Positions 34,038-43,910 are shown, counted from the stretch's first letter. The stretch: DNA of 58,808 nt from Oscillospiraceae bacterium (GCA_015063605.1 SVTV01000019.1:1-58808), one strand, 5' to 3'. Notes: generated from the letters alone by a model not told the origin. Made by a program: numbers and translations.

Positions 34038-34744
34038 AGAAGCTTTATAAGCTCCTTTTGTTCCCGTGATATGCGTAAACTGTCGAGAAGCTTTCTCGAT
34101 GTCATTTTACGTATGTCAGCGGGAATTTTTTCTTTCCTGAGCATATCATATACAAGGAAAAACCTTTCCGCACCCAATGAAGCAAGATACCATGCCTTCA
34201 TCATTTTTACATAATAGTCATCGCTTTTTACCGATAAAACAATATCGGTATGGGATATATCGAAATCCTCTCCGAGAAAGAAGCACATAAGAACACGTAT
34301 TCCGAAGCGGCAGGTATATGTATGACTTGATGATATCCATTGACAAGCTTTTTCAAATGCTTCCTTTTTGTGCTTACCGAAAATTTTCGGGCTTGTCATA
34401 TCACAGGTCGCCCAATTGTCAACATGGGGCAGAAACACGTCAAGCATCGCAAAGCATTCGTTGATATCGGTGCATTTTTCAATGAGAAAGCCGTGGAGAT
34501 TGTTTTCCTCATAGTAATAATGGGGAAGGGAGGATAGAAATTCATCGGCATCTGCACATCCTTTTTTCATCACGGAATAAAGAGATGAGGCATATCTTCG
34601 AAGCTCCGGTGTGCGGACACCTATTATCATTTCCGCCGGAATATTCGGTATCAGCTTTGAATGAAAGCTTTTGTAGCCTTCATCTGCCATAGAAAGCAGA
34701 TTGCTTCTTATTCTGTTTATTGCATCGGACACGGTGATATTCAT
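34034..34744 (-). CDS. DNA alkylation repair protein (AlkD-like)
   Basis: 236 residues of HEAT-like helices as in AlkD/AlkC DNA glycosylases, with GVRTPELRRYASSL and LPHVDNWATCDMTSPK segments matching the family. Such proteins remove positively charged N-alkyl bases (3-methyladenine, 7-methylguanine). Stand-alone gene with its ATG at 34744, convergent with tetR. Catalytic acidic and tryptophan residues fit but were not mapped exactly. Confidence 0.85.
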   Translation of the reverse strand: MNITVSDAINRIRSNLLSMADEGYKSFHSKLIPNIPAEMIIGVRTPELRRYASSLYSVMKKGCADADEFLSSLPHYYYEENNLHGFLIEKCTDINECFAMLDVFLPHVDNWATCDMTSPKIFGKHKKEAFEKACQWISSSHTYTCRFGIRVLMCFFLGEDFDISHTDIVLSVKSDDYYVKMMKAWYLASLGAERFFLVYDMLRKEKIPADIRKMTSRKLLDSLRISREQKELIKLL

Positions 34745-34795
34745 TCCTTTCTGTTATAAAATATAAGCTTGAAAGCATTTCTTTGTATTGACAAT

Positions 34796-34824
34796 AATGG
34801 TGCATGAATGTATAATAATTACGG
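34796..34824 (+). promoter_or_regulatory. promoter for sialidase-like gene
   Basis: TTGACA (34796-34801), 17-nt spacer, TATAAT (34819-34824), 31 nt before the ATG. Confidence 0.85.
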
Positions 34825-34854
34825 AAGAATGCTTGATATACGGAGGCAGTCTAA

Positions 34855-35934
34855 ATGAAGATATATGATCTGAAAAAGATAACGGTATGTGAAGCTGATG
34901 AGAATTATCCCCGCCATTCCGAGGCAAGTGTTGCGGAAACAAAAAACGGCGGCTTGACGATGGTATGGCAGAGATTCGGAAGAAGCCAAGCGGGTTCAAA
35001 TGATACGGCTCCCGCGGTAATTGCCATGATGGATTGCATCGGCGGTGATCCCATAGAGGGCGAATGGACAAACCTGCGCATCGTCGGTGAAAGGATCCCC
35101 GGATGCGTAAATGCATACAGCCCCAATCTTATCAGAAAGAAAGACGGCTCTCTCATGCTCATGTTCATGCGTTATATGCGCCTTGCGCCGGGAGAGATAA
35201 GTCTTGCCAATACTTACATAAAGATATCTCATGATGACGGAGCGACCTTCGGCGGGGAAAAGCTTATATGGGAGAAGCTTCCCGTTACCATATCAAACGA
35301 CTGTCTTACGAGACTTCCCTCGGGCAGGCTTCTCGCTCCCGTGTGCCACCACGGCGGTGCGGGATGGGGTAAGAATGAGATAATAGAGGTATCCACCGTT
35401 TATTCGGATGATGACGGAGAAACGTGGGAATTTTCCCCTCACAGAGTCCATCTTCCAATGAGAGGGGCAATGGAGCCCTTTGTTGCCGTATGCTCCGATA
35501 AAAAGAAACTCATCATGGTCATGAGAAATCAGCTCGGAAGCCTTATGAAGTGTTATTCCGATGATGACGGTGTTACATGGACAAAGCCTCAGACGACGGG
35601 ACTTTCGATACCCGAGTCGTGCCCTTACATTTCCAATATTCCGGGAAGCGATACGCTTATGGTAATATGGAACAATGCGGAATACGATCCCCTTTACCGT
35701 TCGCATTTCGGAAGAAGAACACCCTTTACCATAGCATTTTCCGATGATGACGGAAAGAGCTTTTACGGTATTACCGATATTGAGGATGATCCCGCAAGCG
35801 GTTTTACAAATCCCGGTGTAACGTGGCTTTCCGACGGCAGATGCGTTCTTACGTACTGGACTACCGTTTACCGTCCCGACGGAAGGATGGGCGGACCCAT
35901 AAGCTTGAAGCTTGCGACTTTTAAGGTAAAATAA
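34855..35934 (+). CDS. sialidase/BNR-repeat family exo-glycosidase-like protein
   Basis: 359 residues forming a six-bladed propeller of the sialidase superfamily. Four Asp-box motifs (S-x-D-x-G-x-T/S-W/F) are visible: SHDDGATF, YSDDDGETWEF, YSDDDGVTWTK and FSDDDGKSF. No signal peptide, so it is probably intracellular and works on imported oligosaccharides. An N-terminal arginine triad for sialic acid is not obvious, so the substrate may be another sugar acid or glycoside. AGGAGG-like site AGGCAG is weak. Convergent with nothing; the Nudix gene follows. Confidence 0.8.
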   Translation: MKIYDLKKITVCEADENYPRHSEASVAETKNGGLTMVWQRFGRSQAGSNDTAPAVIAMMDCIGGDPIEGEWTNLRIVGERIPGCVNAYSPNLIRKKDGSLMLMFMRYMRLAPGEISLANTYIKISHDDGATFGGEKLIWEKLPVTISNDCLTRLPSGRLLAPVCHHGGAGWGKNEIIEVSTVYSDDDGETWEFSPHRVHLPMRGAMEPFVAVCSDKKKLIMVMRNQLGSLMKCYSDDDGVTWTKPQTTGLSIPESCPYISNIPGSDTLMVIWNNAEYDPLYRSHFGRRTPFTIAFSDDDGKSFYGITDIEDDPASGFTNPGVTWLSDGRCVLTYWTTVYRPDGRMGGPISLKLATFKVK

Positions 35935-35969
35935 TTTGACTTTATAACGAATGAAGGTGTATTTGTCAT

Positions 35970-36722
35970 ATGACAAAAGAAACACGTAAGATAAAAGAAA
36001 AAACTCTTCTTGGAAGGGTCGTTCTTATACTGCCCGAGTATATAGATAAGGATGTGCCTTTCGAAAAAAATAAAACATGCAAGGTGTATCACAGCCGTAT
36101 ACCCGGTATAAAGGATAACGGGGATATCTTTGCATACCTTATCGGTATGGATGATATTTCAAAGGAACGTCAATGCCGTATTATCGGTATTGTACACGGC
36201 AAGGAGCATGATAAGCTTGTTGCGGCACCCATTGGAAAGGTGTTCGATCAGATGGGGATCGCAGAAGCCTTAAACGGGAAAGAGAATGATCTCGAATTGG
36301 AATCGTACTACCACAGATCCTGCGGAGCGGTGGTATACCGATGGGAGGGAATTAACGAAGAATACCTTATTCTGCGGGGACGCCGATCCAATAAGTGGAC
36401 CTTTCCGAAGGGACATATGGAAAAGGGCGAAAGCGAAAGAGAAACGGCAATAAGAGAGGTCTTTGAGGAGGCGGGCTTTACGCCTTGCCTTGAAGACACA
36501 TTCAGAGAAGAGCTTCATTACAGAATGTCTCCCGTGGGAGAAAAGACGGTAGTGCTTTTCCTTGCGGAATATGACGGAAATATAAGAGTGAGAGCGGACG
36601 AGATAAGAGCGTATGCATGGGCGGATTATGACAAAGCGGAAAAGATGCTGGATCATGAGAATTTCTCCCGCGTGCTCAAAAGGGCTCATGAAGCAATCAT
36701 TAATAAACACAGCGGTAATTAA
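35970..36722 (+). CDS. Nudix hydrolase with N-terminal extension
   Basis: 250 residues. The C-terminal half is a Nudix domain with an intact box GHMEKGESERETAIREVFEEAGF-like pattern (G-x5-E-x7-R-E-x2-E-E-x-G, about residues 148-168) for hydrolysis of nucleoside diphosphate-X compounds with Mg2+. The first ~115 residues, with IVHGKEHDKLVAAPIGK, faintly resemble a soluble inorganic pyrophosphatase segment, but without a full metal-aspartate set; I treat this as a suggestion. Followed 17 nt later by the DUF2500 gene. Confidence 0.82.
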   Translation: MTKETRKIKEKTLLGRVVLILPEYIDKDVPFEKNKTCKVYHSRIPGIKDNGDIFAYLIGMDDISKERQCRIIGIVHGKEHDKLVAAPIGKVFDQMGIAEALNGKENDLELESYYHRSCGAVVYRWEGINEEYLILRGRRSNKWTFPKGHMEKGESERETAIREVFEEAGFTPCLEDTFREELHYRMSPVGEKTVVLFLAEYDGNIRVRADEIRAYAWADYDKAEKMLDHENFSRVLKRAHEAIINKHSGN

Positions 36723-36739
36723 AGGAGAGGATAATATAA

Positions 36740-37123
36740 ATGGGATTTTTCTTCGGTGGATTTGAAATAATATTCTTTTTAATGTTCTTCCTTGTGTTCG
36801 GAATGATAATATTTTCGATCATAAGGAGCGTTTCGCAATGGAATAAAAACAATAACTCACCGAGACTTACGGTGGATGCGGTAATAGTTTCAAAGCGTTC
36901 TCACAATACAAGACATCACCATCATACGGGAACGGGTATGGGACACACCCATTATTCCACATCATATTACGTGACCTTTCAGTTTCAGAGCGGCGACAGG
37001 ATGGAGCTTGGCGTGGACGGAAGTGAATTCGGACTTTTAGCCGAGGGAGACAGGGGAAAGCTTACGTTTCAGGGAACACGTTACCTGAGCTTTGAAAGAG
37101 ATCATTCCGAGAGAGCGATATAG
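36740..37123 (+). CDS. DUF2500-family membrane protein
   Basis: 127 residues: one N-terminal transmembrane helix (about 5-28) then a soluble domain with a His-rich turn (RHHHHTGTGMGHTHYST) that may bind metal, and YYVTFQFQSGDRMEL and LLAEGDRGKLTFQGTRYLSFER, matching DUF2500 (YhhM). Function unknown. AAGGAGAGG ribosome site. Co-transcribed with the Nudix gene. Confidence 0.78.
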   Translation: MGFFFGGFEIIFFLMFFLVFGMIIFSIIRSVSQWNKNNNSPRLTVDAVIVSKRSHNTRHHHHTGTGMGHTHYSTSYYVTFQFQSGDRMELGVDGSEFGLLAEGDRGKLTFQGTRYLSFERDHSERAI

Positions 37124-37456
37124 ATATATGGTCCCTCAGTCGTTTTCCGACGAAAATGACAGTTTAGCAGATATAAGCTACAAAGGGACATTTGGCTTGT
37201 GCAAATTTTAAATGATATGCGTTAAATCAAAGTCATATACAATTACAAATTATCAAATTTTACTTGAAGTTAGCACTTATAAGCCTCCTTTGTGCAAAAG
37301 GAGGTGGCACGGCGTAGCCGTGACGGAGGAATTGTTACTTAACGCAAAGCAACTTTTATCCTCCTTTAGGTGTAAGGCAGATGCTTGATGCAAGCATCTG
37401 CGGGGCTCTGCCGAAGGCGGTGGGGGATCGTCAAGAAATATTAAATCTCAATTTTT
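37124..37456. repeat. intergenic hairpin repeat element
   Basis: No gene in 333 bp. It contains CCTCCTTTGTGCAAAAGGAGG and GGCACGGCGTAGCCGTGACGG hairpins (about 37285-37330) and the perfect palindrome GCAGATGCTTG-ATG-CAAGCATCTGC (37377-37401). This type of element is widespread between genes in Clostridia. It may end the YgjP-like gene on the other strand. Confidence 0.65.
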
Positions 37457-38140
37457 TCACATATCTGAGTTTAAAGCCTTCTTTCTCTTTTGCCAATCGG
37501 GCATGAAGCTTGCCATCAGCGATGTGAAGCGCTCCGAGTGATCGGCATACTTTAAATGGCAAAGCTCATGGAGAATGACATAATCTATATACGATACATT
37601 CTTTTTTGCAAGAGCGAGATTCATCCATATGCGTTTGTCGGAGGTGTTGCAAGTTCCCCAGCGTGTCTTCATGTTTTTGATGCGCCACTCGTTGCAGTAA
37701 AGACCGGTTATGTTTTCCCAAAGAGGGATATGCTTTTCAAGCTTTTCGTGAAGAAGCTGTCTGTAAAGCTCGTTTAATGCCTTTTCCTTTTCACCGAAGG
37801 GTGCATCTTGGGAAAGAGTGAGAATGATGCTTTTTCCGTCAAAAAATGCCTTCGGCTTGCCGCTTGACGGAATGTATACCACGGGATAAGACGCTCCGAA
37901 GAGAAGTACTGTGTTTTTTTCGCATATATCCCTTTCCGGATTTCTGCGTGAGCGTATCTCAGCCTGCTTTTCTTCTATCCATTTTCTTTTTTCATATATA
38001 AATTTTTCTATACTTTCATCGGAAAGGCTTACGGGAACGGTAAGTCTGACATTCCCTTCCGGGGGAAGAACGTAAAGGTGAAGGTTCTTTATCCGCTTTT
38101 TTATTACCTCCACGGTAATACCAAAGTAAATTCGTTTCAT
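37457..38140 (-). CDS. YgjP-like (M48-related) metallopeptidase, DUF45
   Basis: About 227 residues. The zinc-binding VILHELCHLKYADHSERF gives H-E-x-x-H, followed by NEWRIKNMKTRWGTCN, the usual YgjP/DUF45 signature. No signal peptide: a cytosolic metal-dependent peptidase of unknown substrate. Start taken at ATG 38140; a TTG at 38149 is possible. Confidence 0.85.
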   Translation of the reverse strand: MKRIYFGITVEVIKKRIKNLHLYVLPPEGNVRLTVPVSLSDESIEKFIYEKRKWIEEKQAEIRSRRNPERDICEKNTVLLFGASYPVVYIPSSGKPKAFFDGKSIILTLSQDAPFGEKEKALNELYRQLLHEKLEKHIPLWENITGLYCNEWRIKNMKTRWGTCNTSDKRIWMNLALAKKNVSYIDYVILHELCHLKYADHSERFTSLMASFMPDWQKRKKALNSDM

Positions 38141-38291
38141 TATTCTCAAACAACCTTGTAATATGCGTTATATGCTTATTATAGCACACATATTTTATCT
38201 TTACAATCATATATTTTCATTTTGAAGACCGGAAAATATTACCGGCTATTTTAACATTGAATATTAGATCAGCCGAAAGGAACGATACATT

Positions 38292-39653
38292 ATGATTACA
38301 GCAGAACAGATAAGACCTTATAAAGACGAAATGCTTGAAATGCTTGCAAGAATAGTAAAATACGATTCATCGAGAAAGAGCCCCGCAGGTGATAAGCCCT
38401 TCGGTGAGGAAAACGCCGCATGTCTTGAGGAAGCACTCAAAATAGCAGAGGAAATGGGCTTTGAAACCGTTAATATGGATAATTACTGCGGTTATGCCGA
38501 AATAGGCGAAGGCGGGGATATAATAGGAATAGCGGGACATCTTGATATAGTTCCCGCGGGAGAAGGATGGGACAGCGATCCCTTTACACTTACCGAAAAG
38601 AACGGCAGAGTATACGGCAGAGGCGTCAGCGATGATAAGGGTGCCTGCATCGCTTCTCTTTACGCATTGAAGCTTATAAAGGAATCGGGGATAAGCCTGA
38701 ATAAAAGGATCCGTGTCATCTTCGGATGCAACGAGGAGTCGGGAAGCGAATGCATGAAGCATTATGTGAAATACGGCGAAAAGATATCCGTCGGCTTTAC
38801 TCCCGACGGTAATTTCCCCGGCATCCACGGAGAAAAGGGTATGTGTGCCATGAGAGCATACAGCAAGAATACAAAAATAGTATCCATGAACGGCGGATTC
38901 GTAACGAATGCGGTGTGCGACAGATGCGAGACAGTTGTGAAAGCATGCGACGTTGATAAAAACGAGCTTGAAAAAGCTCTTTCGGCATCGCCTCTCGCAA
39001 GCTTTGAAATTACCGAAAAGGACGGCAATATCACAATATCCGCCATAGGCGTTTCCGCTCATGCGGCGCATCCTCTTTCCGGAGTAAATGCTGCGGGCTG
39101 TACCATGATCGCATTGAAAGCGGCGGGAATGAAGGACGATTTCGTGGATTTCTATCTTGACCGCATAGGCATTACCTGTGACGGTGCGGGAATCGGTCTG
39201 AAATGCTCCGACGATTACGGCGTTCTCACTCTCAATAACGGTATCGTTAAAACGGAGGAGGGAAGAATCTGCTGCACTATAGATATAAGATATCCCGTTA
39301 CCATGACAGCAGATGAATTGAAGAGCAGATGCGCTCCCTTTATGGAGGATGAAAGAGGAATAATAGAATTGAAGAGCATTACGGAAAGCCTCTTCTATCC
39401 CGTTGATTCTCCCCTTGTAAAGTCTCTTTACGATGCGTACGTATCGGTAACGGGAGACGACGAGACAAAGCCCGAGGTAATGGGCGGCGGCACATATGCA
39501 AAGAGCATTCCCGGTATCATTGCCTTCGGATGCAAATTCCCCAATACGCCCGACAATCATATTCATGATGCAAACGAGTCTCTCGATATTGAGGAGCTTT
39601 TGCTTCAGACGGCTATTTACGTTAAGGCTATAGAAAACCTTCTTGCGGTTTAA
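38292..39653 (+). CDS. pepV: M20-family dipeptidase PepV
   Basis: 453 residues. Di-zinc M20 aminopeptidase-dipeptidase: GHLDIVPAGEGWDSDPF (metal H and D), GVSDDKGAC (bridging D), CNEESGSE (general base E and metal E), and the C-terminal MGGGTYAKSIPG and NTPDNHIHDANE with a metal histidine. Hydrolyses dipeptides in the cytosol for amino-acid supply. A lid domain (about 190-305) carries GVSAHAAHPLSGVNA. Length and domain layout fit PepV rather than ArgE/DapE. Ribosome site AAAGGAACG. Confidence 0.93.
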   Translation: MITAEQIRPYKDEMLEMLARIVKYDSSRKSPAGDKPFGEENAACLEEALKIAEEMGFETVNMDNYCGYAEIGEGGDIIGIAGHLDIVPAGEGWDSDPFTLTEKNGRVYGRGVSDDKGACIASLYALKLIKESGISLNKRIRVIFGCNEESGSECMKHYVKYGEKISVGFTPDGNFPGIHGEKGMCAMRAYSKNTKIVSMNGGFVTNAVCDRCETVVKACDVDKNELEKALSASPLASFEITEKDGNITISAIGVSAHAAHPLSGVNAAGCTMIALKAAGMKDDFVDFYLDRIGITCDGAGIGLKCSDDYGVLTLNNGIVKTEEGRICCTIDIRYPVTMTADELKSRCAPFMEDERGIIELKSITESLFYPVDSPLVKSLYDAYVSVTGDDETKPEVMGGGTYAKSIPGIIAFGCKFPNTPDNHIHDANESLDIEELLLQTAIYVKAIENLLAV

Positions 39654-39679
39654 AGAAAACAAATCAAAAGGGAAATGAT

Positions 39680-40034
39680 ATGAAAAAGTATAATAAGCTT
39701 CTTTTACTGGGTGATTCCATAACCTACGGCTACGGTCTTGAGGGCGGCCCCGAAAGTCCTTTTCATTACGGTGTTCTTCTTGGCAAGGCTTTGGGAACGG
39801 AAAGCATAATAAACAGAGCCGTTATGGAAGCTTTCTGAAAATAATGTTTGCGCACTGAACAGATGCATTGCGGAAGAAACGGGAAAGCAGGGATATTTAT
39901 TTGCCGATGCGTATACGCCCTTTCTCGGACACACAAGAGAGCTTACTTTTATGGATATATTCGATGTGCATCCCAATGAGAACGGTCACAGGGCTATTTT
40001 CGAAGCCGTTTTGAAAACACTTGAGAATATGTAA
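39680..40034 (+). pseudogene. broken SGNH/GDSL hydrolase
   Basis: The N-terminal part (39680-39838) reads MKKYNKLLLLGDSITYGYGL, with block I GDS nucleophile, and stops at TGA after 53 codons. The C-terminal part, in a different frame and ending at 40034, has GYLFADAYTPFLGHTRELTF then FDVHPNENGH, block V with catalytic D and H. Normal SGNH hydrolases are near 200 residues; here about 80-100 internal residues are missing and the frame is shifted, so an internal deletion has destroyed the gene. The 5' part has a good AAGGGAAATG site, indicating recent decay. Confidence 0.85.
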
Positions 40035-40047
40035 AGCGTCAAAGGGG

Positions 40048-40254
40048 CTGTCTCACTAACGTGAGCCAAGCCCTGAAATTGAACTTGATGAATAAAATTC
40101 ATCGAATAAAATTCATCGTTTTGGCACCGAAATTACGTGAAAATTCGTACTAAAACACGCCAAAAACGTTCAAGTTTCCGAAAATAGCGGGTTCCCGTCC
40201 CCTATTTTCGTCCGCTGTTTTAGCGAGGGGCATCGCTTAATGCGATGCCCCCTT
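40048..40254. repeat. dispersed palindromic element, long copy
   Basis: Starts GGGCTGTCTCACTAACGTGA and ends with the same GGGGCATCGC / GCGATGCCCC hairpin as the element at 6819-6929. It carries about 100 bp extra in its middle, with TTGAACTTGATG / CGTTCAAGTT arms. It also ends the convergent CE15-like gene region. Confidence 0.75.
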
Positions 40255-40276
40255 GGCATATATCCGTAATTAAGTT

Positions 40277-41407
40277 TTAACCGTAAAAGGGCGCTTTCCA
40301 ATCAAAAATTGGTTCGGGAGGATCAAAGGGAAGCTTCATGAATTTTTCGGACTTCAAGGGTGTGCCGAGAGTCTCTCTTTCAATGACCTCGATAAGCATA
40401 TCGAAATCCTCGGGCTTATGATCATGGCCGCCTTTTCTCCAGTACCAAAGAACGTTTTCTGCCTTTCCGTACATCTTCCAGACCTCGAGAGCGGCAAGGC
40501 TTGTCTGATATGTGTTTACGGGACCTGACCATATGTCGCTTTCCGCTTGGGAATCGAAGAAAACACGGGGGGCAATGAGAGCCTTCAGACTGTGGGAATC
40601 AAAGGGGAGAGAAGCTTCGTCATCCTCGTATGCTTTCATGCCCGGGCCGAACCAATCGGGAAAATTATTGATGATATCCTTGAGAGTTTCGCTTCGTCCT
40701 TCGCTTCCGTCTTCACGCAATGCTTTCATGTGAATACGGTAGCAGCTGCAGCTTCCCGCACAGGTGGCTTCGGGATTTACGATAGATGCGCGCTCGTCGA
40801 GAACCCCCGCAAGCATAGCGGTCTTTCCGCCTCGTGAAAGTCCCGTGAAGGTTATGCTTGACATATCCGCTAATCCCAATATTTCCAAAGCATCTACCAC
40901 ACGGCTGTAGCCCCATGCCCATGCGGCTATTGCGCCGAATTGTATGTCGGAGTATGTTTCGTAAAGATTGTTTGTGCGCTTCGGATCTCTTGTGTCGGGT
41001 ACTATTTCACAGCGGTTGAATTTTAAAAGCATGATCCCGTGATCCGTGAATTTTTTCGATATTTCGGGAGTCTGCATACATGTGTAGCAGAGATCACCGT
41101 CAATTACCGCGGGAAACGGTCCCTTACCGACGGGAACATGGGCGTATACCGTGAAGGCGACGGGGCATTTTCTCGTACCCGTGCGTATACGGAAAATTCT
41201 GATGCGTTCATCCGACACCGATGCCAAAGGGTCGATTTCAAGGAATTCCGGTTTTGGCGGTATTTCTCCGTATTGCAGCTCAACTGCGGTCTTGTATATT
41301 TCTTTTCTGCGCTTTTCCCAATCCTCCAATGTTTTTACCTTTTCACCGTTATCGAAGGTAAAAAGATCGGGGAGCTTACCGAGAACTTCGTATGATGTTA
41401 TCTTCAT
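40277..41407 (-). CDS. CE15-like alpha/beta-hydrolase (glucuronoyl esterase family-like)
   Basis: 376 residues, no signal peptide. The GxSRxGK nucleophile elbow TGLSRGGKTAML puts the serine at 191. It is followed by NPEATCAGS with a possible catalytic acid E213, and a late KGGHDH histidine. LKALIAPRVFFDSQAESD fits the CE15 loop seen before the xylan-glucuronate contact. CE15 enzymes hydrolyse ester links between glucuronoyl groups of xylan and lignin, but this protein is probably intracellular, so it may act on imported oligosaccharides. Function is inferred; a general carboxylesterase is the alternative. Confidence 0.72.
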   Translation of the reverse strand: MKITSYEVLGKLPDLFTFDNGEKVKTLEDWEKRRKEIYKTAVELQYGEIPPKPEFLEIDPLASVSDERIRIFRIRTGTRKCPVAFTVYAHVPVGKGPFPAVIDGDLCYTCMQTPEISKKFTDHGIMLLKFNRCEIVPDTRDPKRTNNLYETYSDIQFGAIAAWAWGYSRVVDALEILGLADMSSITFTGLSRGGKTAMLAGVLDERASIVNPEATCAGSCSCYRIHMKALREDGSEGRSETLKDIINNFPDWFGPGMKAYEDDEASLPFDSHSLKALIAPRVFFDSQAESDIWSGPVNTYQTSLAALEVWKMYGKAENVLWYWRKGGHDHKPEDFDMLIEVIERETLGTPLKSEKFMKLPFDPPEPIFDWKAPFYG

Positions 41408-41441
41408 GGATCATGCCTTACCTTTCTTTCGAGTATAAAAA

Positions 41442-42200
41442 TTATATAATATCCTTTTCAAACACTAAATTCATTCCCAATTTCTTTAATTCATTACAAA
41501 ACCACGTAACTCTGTCGGGAAGATAATCCTCCACTCTGTGACCGTCGAAACCCACGGAAAGCAAAACGCCGGAATTGCGGACGATCTCCTGCTGATACTC
41601 GTCCGACAAAAAGCGTTTTACGTATTCGTGCTCTCTGTAGTTGTGAATACTGTCGTAGGAAACGTTCATCTCCCAAAAGATGTTTTCATCCGCCATCCGC
41701 TTAAAATAATCGAGAGGCTTTTCACCCATTTTTTCTATATGTGCGAACATATCCGTATGGGCAACGCCTTTATAAGCGCAACGGAATCTTTTTGCAAAGC
41801 CGAAAAGCTCGCCTTCCGTAACGGAGTCCTCCCAATCAAGATTTTCTATCAGGCAATAATCAAATATTGACATATCTTCACCCTCGGGAAGTGTGGCATT
41901 GTGAAGTGTTTTTTGAGTATTTATTTCGATCCCCCGGAGCACTGTTATCTTATCGGCATATTTTTCCTTCAAAGCACCGATATGGTCAAAATATCTGATA
42001 AGCGTTTTTCCGTAATCGTTGAATCTGTTTTCGGTCTTTGCGGCAGTATAGACCTCAATTCTCCCCTGACCCACGCCGTGGGCGTGATCGCTTATGCCGA
42101 AAAGCTCTATTCCGCCTTTTATGGCGGCTTCTATTATCTCTTCCGGTTTATCTTTGCCGCAGAAGGAGTAATATGTGTGTGAATGAAGATCCTGTATCAT
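41442..42200 (-). CDS. PHP-domain phosphoesterase (histidinol-phosphatase-like)
   Basis: 252 residues. PHP metal residues are clear: DLHSHTYYS near the start, ISDHAHG (about 40), RGIEINTQ and AHTDMFAH. Such proteins are phosphoesterases with a trinuclear metal centre; histidinol phosphatase or nucleotide phosphatase roles are known. No histidine biosynthesis genes are nearby, so the substrate is open. It ends 35 nt before the CE15-like gene on the same strand. Confidence 0.83.
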   Translation of the reverse strand: MIQDLHSHTYYSFCGKDKPEEIIEAAIKGGIELFGISDHAHGVGQGRIEVYTAAKTENRFNDYGKTLIRYFDHIGALKEKYADKITVLRGIEINTQKTLHNATLPEGEDMSIFDYCLIENLDWEDSVTEGELFGFAKRFRCAYKGVAHTDMFAHIEKMGEKPLDYFKRMADENIFWEMNVSYDSIHNYREHEYVKRFLSDEYQQEIVRNSGVLLSVGFDGHRVEDYLPDRVTWFCNELKKLGMNLVFEKDII

Positions 42201-42291
42201 ATAAAACTTTCACTTTTTTAAAAACGGGTGACCGCAAGCGATTGCAGCCACCCTCATCTTATTTATAAATTATTAAGATATTATCTTTTTA

Positions 42292-43629
42292 TTAAACGAT
42301 ACCCTGAGCAATCATAGCGTCAGCAACCTTGATGAAGCCGCCGATATTAGCGCCCTTAACGTAGTTGACCTTGCCGTCAGCGCTCTTGCCGTACTTAACG
42401 CATGTTTCGTGGATACCCTTCATGATCTTAGCAAGCTCTGCGCCTACTTCTTCAGCTGTCCAGCTTCTCTTTTCAGCGTTCTGGCTCATTTCGAGACCGG
42501 AGCATGCAACGCCGCCCGCATTCGCTGCCTTACCGGGAGCGAATTCTACGTTAGCTACGAGATATTCAACAGCTTCTGCTGTGCATCCCATGTTGGATGT
42601 TTCAACAACGTACTTACAACCGTTAGCTACGAGAGCCTTAGCATCTTCTATACCAAGCTCGTTCTGGATAGCGCAGGGGAATGCGATGTCGCACTTAACT
42701 TCCCAAGGCTTCTTGCCTGCGATGAACTTAGCACCGAACTTCTCTGCGAAGGGAGAAACGATGTTCTTGTTGGAAGCGCGGAGGTCGAGCATGTAGTCAA
42801 CGCCTTCAGCTGTGATACCGTCTTCAATGTAAACATATCCGTCGGGACCGGAAATCGCAACTACCTTAGCACCGAGCTCATGAAGCTTCTTTGCGGCGCC
42901 CCATGCAACGTTACCGAAACCGGAAACAACTGCTGTCTTGCCTCTGATCTCTTCGCCGTTGAGAGCGAGCATATGCTGTGCAAAGTAAACTGTACCGTAA
43001 CCTGTAGCTTCGGGACGAACAAGGCTTCCGCCGTATTCTCTGCCCTTACCGGTGAGAACGCCTACAAATTGGTTAGCAAGACGCTTGTACTGACCGAAGA
43101 GATAACCGATCTCTCTTGCGCCAACGCCGATATCACCTGCGGGAACGTCTGTTTCCGGTCCGATGTGACGGAACATTTCAGTCATGAAGGACTGGCAGAA
43201 ACGCATTATTTCCATATCGGATTTGCCCTGAGGATTGAAGTCCGAGCCGCCCTTACCGCCGCCCATGGGGAGAGTTGTAAGGCTGTTCTTGAAAGTCTGT
43301 TCGAATCCGAGGAACTTCAAGGAACCGAGTGTTACGGAAGGATGGAAACGGAAACCGCCCTTGTAAGGTCCGATCGCACTGTTGGTCTGAATACGGAAGC
43401 CTCTGTTGATCTGGATCTCGCCCTTGTCATCTACCCAGGGAACGCGGAACATAACAACTCTTTCCGGCTCTGCTATTCTTTCCAATATCTTGTTTTCAAT
43501 ATACTTGGGATTATCATTGAGGAAGTCTTCAAGAGATTCCGCAACTTCGCGTACTGCCTGATGGAACTCGGGCTCTGCGGGGTTCTTGGCGATGATTTCC
43601 GCCATAAATTTCTCGACATCAAATTTCAT
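42292..43629 (-). CDS. gdhA: NADP-specific glutamate dehydrogenase
   Basis: About 445 residues. Aminates 2-oxoglutarate with ammonia and NADPH. Motifs: LPMGGGKGGSDFNPQGKS with the catalytic lysine loop, PAGDIGVGAREIGYLFGQYKRL, and VSGFGNVAWGAAKKLHELGAK for the cofactor. The hexameric 450-residue type. Start ATG at 43629 with AAAGGA upstream. Monocistronic with promoter at 43758. Major ammonia-assimilation enzyme, so probably strongly expressed; codon use is optimised relative to neighbours. Confidence 0.95.
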   Translation of the reverse strand: MKFDVEKFMAEIIAKNPAEPEFHQAVREVAESLEDFLNDNPKYIENKILERIAEPERVVMFRVPWVDDKGEIQINRGFRIQTNSAIGPYKGGFRFHPSVTLGSLKFLGFEQTFKNSLTTLPMGGGKGGSDFNPQGKSDMEIMRFCQSFMTEMFRHIGPETDVPAGDIGVGAREIGYLFGQYKRLANQFVGVLTGKGREYGGSLVRPEATGYGTVYFAQHMLALNGEEIRGKTAVVSGFGNVAWGAAKKLHELGAKVVAISGPDGYVYIEDGITAEGVDYMLDLRASNKNIVSPFAEKFGAKFIAGKKPWEVKCDIAFPCAIQNELGIEDAKALVANGCKYVVETSNMGCTAEAVEYLVANVEFAPGKAANAGGVACSGLEMSQNAEKRSWTAEEVGAELAKIMKGIHETCVKYGKSADGKVNYVKGANIGGFIKVADAMIAQGIV

Positions 43630-43757
43630 TTTAAATACCGATCCTTTCACAGTCTTTAGCAACGCCGCACAACGGCTTGCCGCATCTTTGTTATTTTAAG
43701 AATTAGCTTTTTATTCAGAGGATATTTCAAAAAAACATCCTCAAATCCTGCATTCTC

Positions 43758-43786
43758 ATTATATCATTACTATTTTATAAAAGCAA
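43758..43786 (-). promoter_or_regulatory. gdhA promoter
   Basis: Minus strand TTGCTT (43781-43786), 17-nt spacer, TATAAT (43758-43763). The 281-bp gap 43630-43910 shows nothing else that I can support. Confidence 0.75.
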
Positions 43787-43910
43787 CCTTTATTTATGAA
43801 ATTTCTGCACAAACTTTCGATAAATATTATCAGATTAGATGCGCAGTTTCACTATTTTTCTTTTGGGTGTCTGTGTGAAATTAGCAATAATTCGTTTTTT
43901 TGAGTGTTTA

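Noticed and set aside
42409..43659. Long open frame opposite gdhA
   Set aside because: A mirror of gdhA codon bias, with Cys-rich improbable composition, no ribosome site and no family match.
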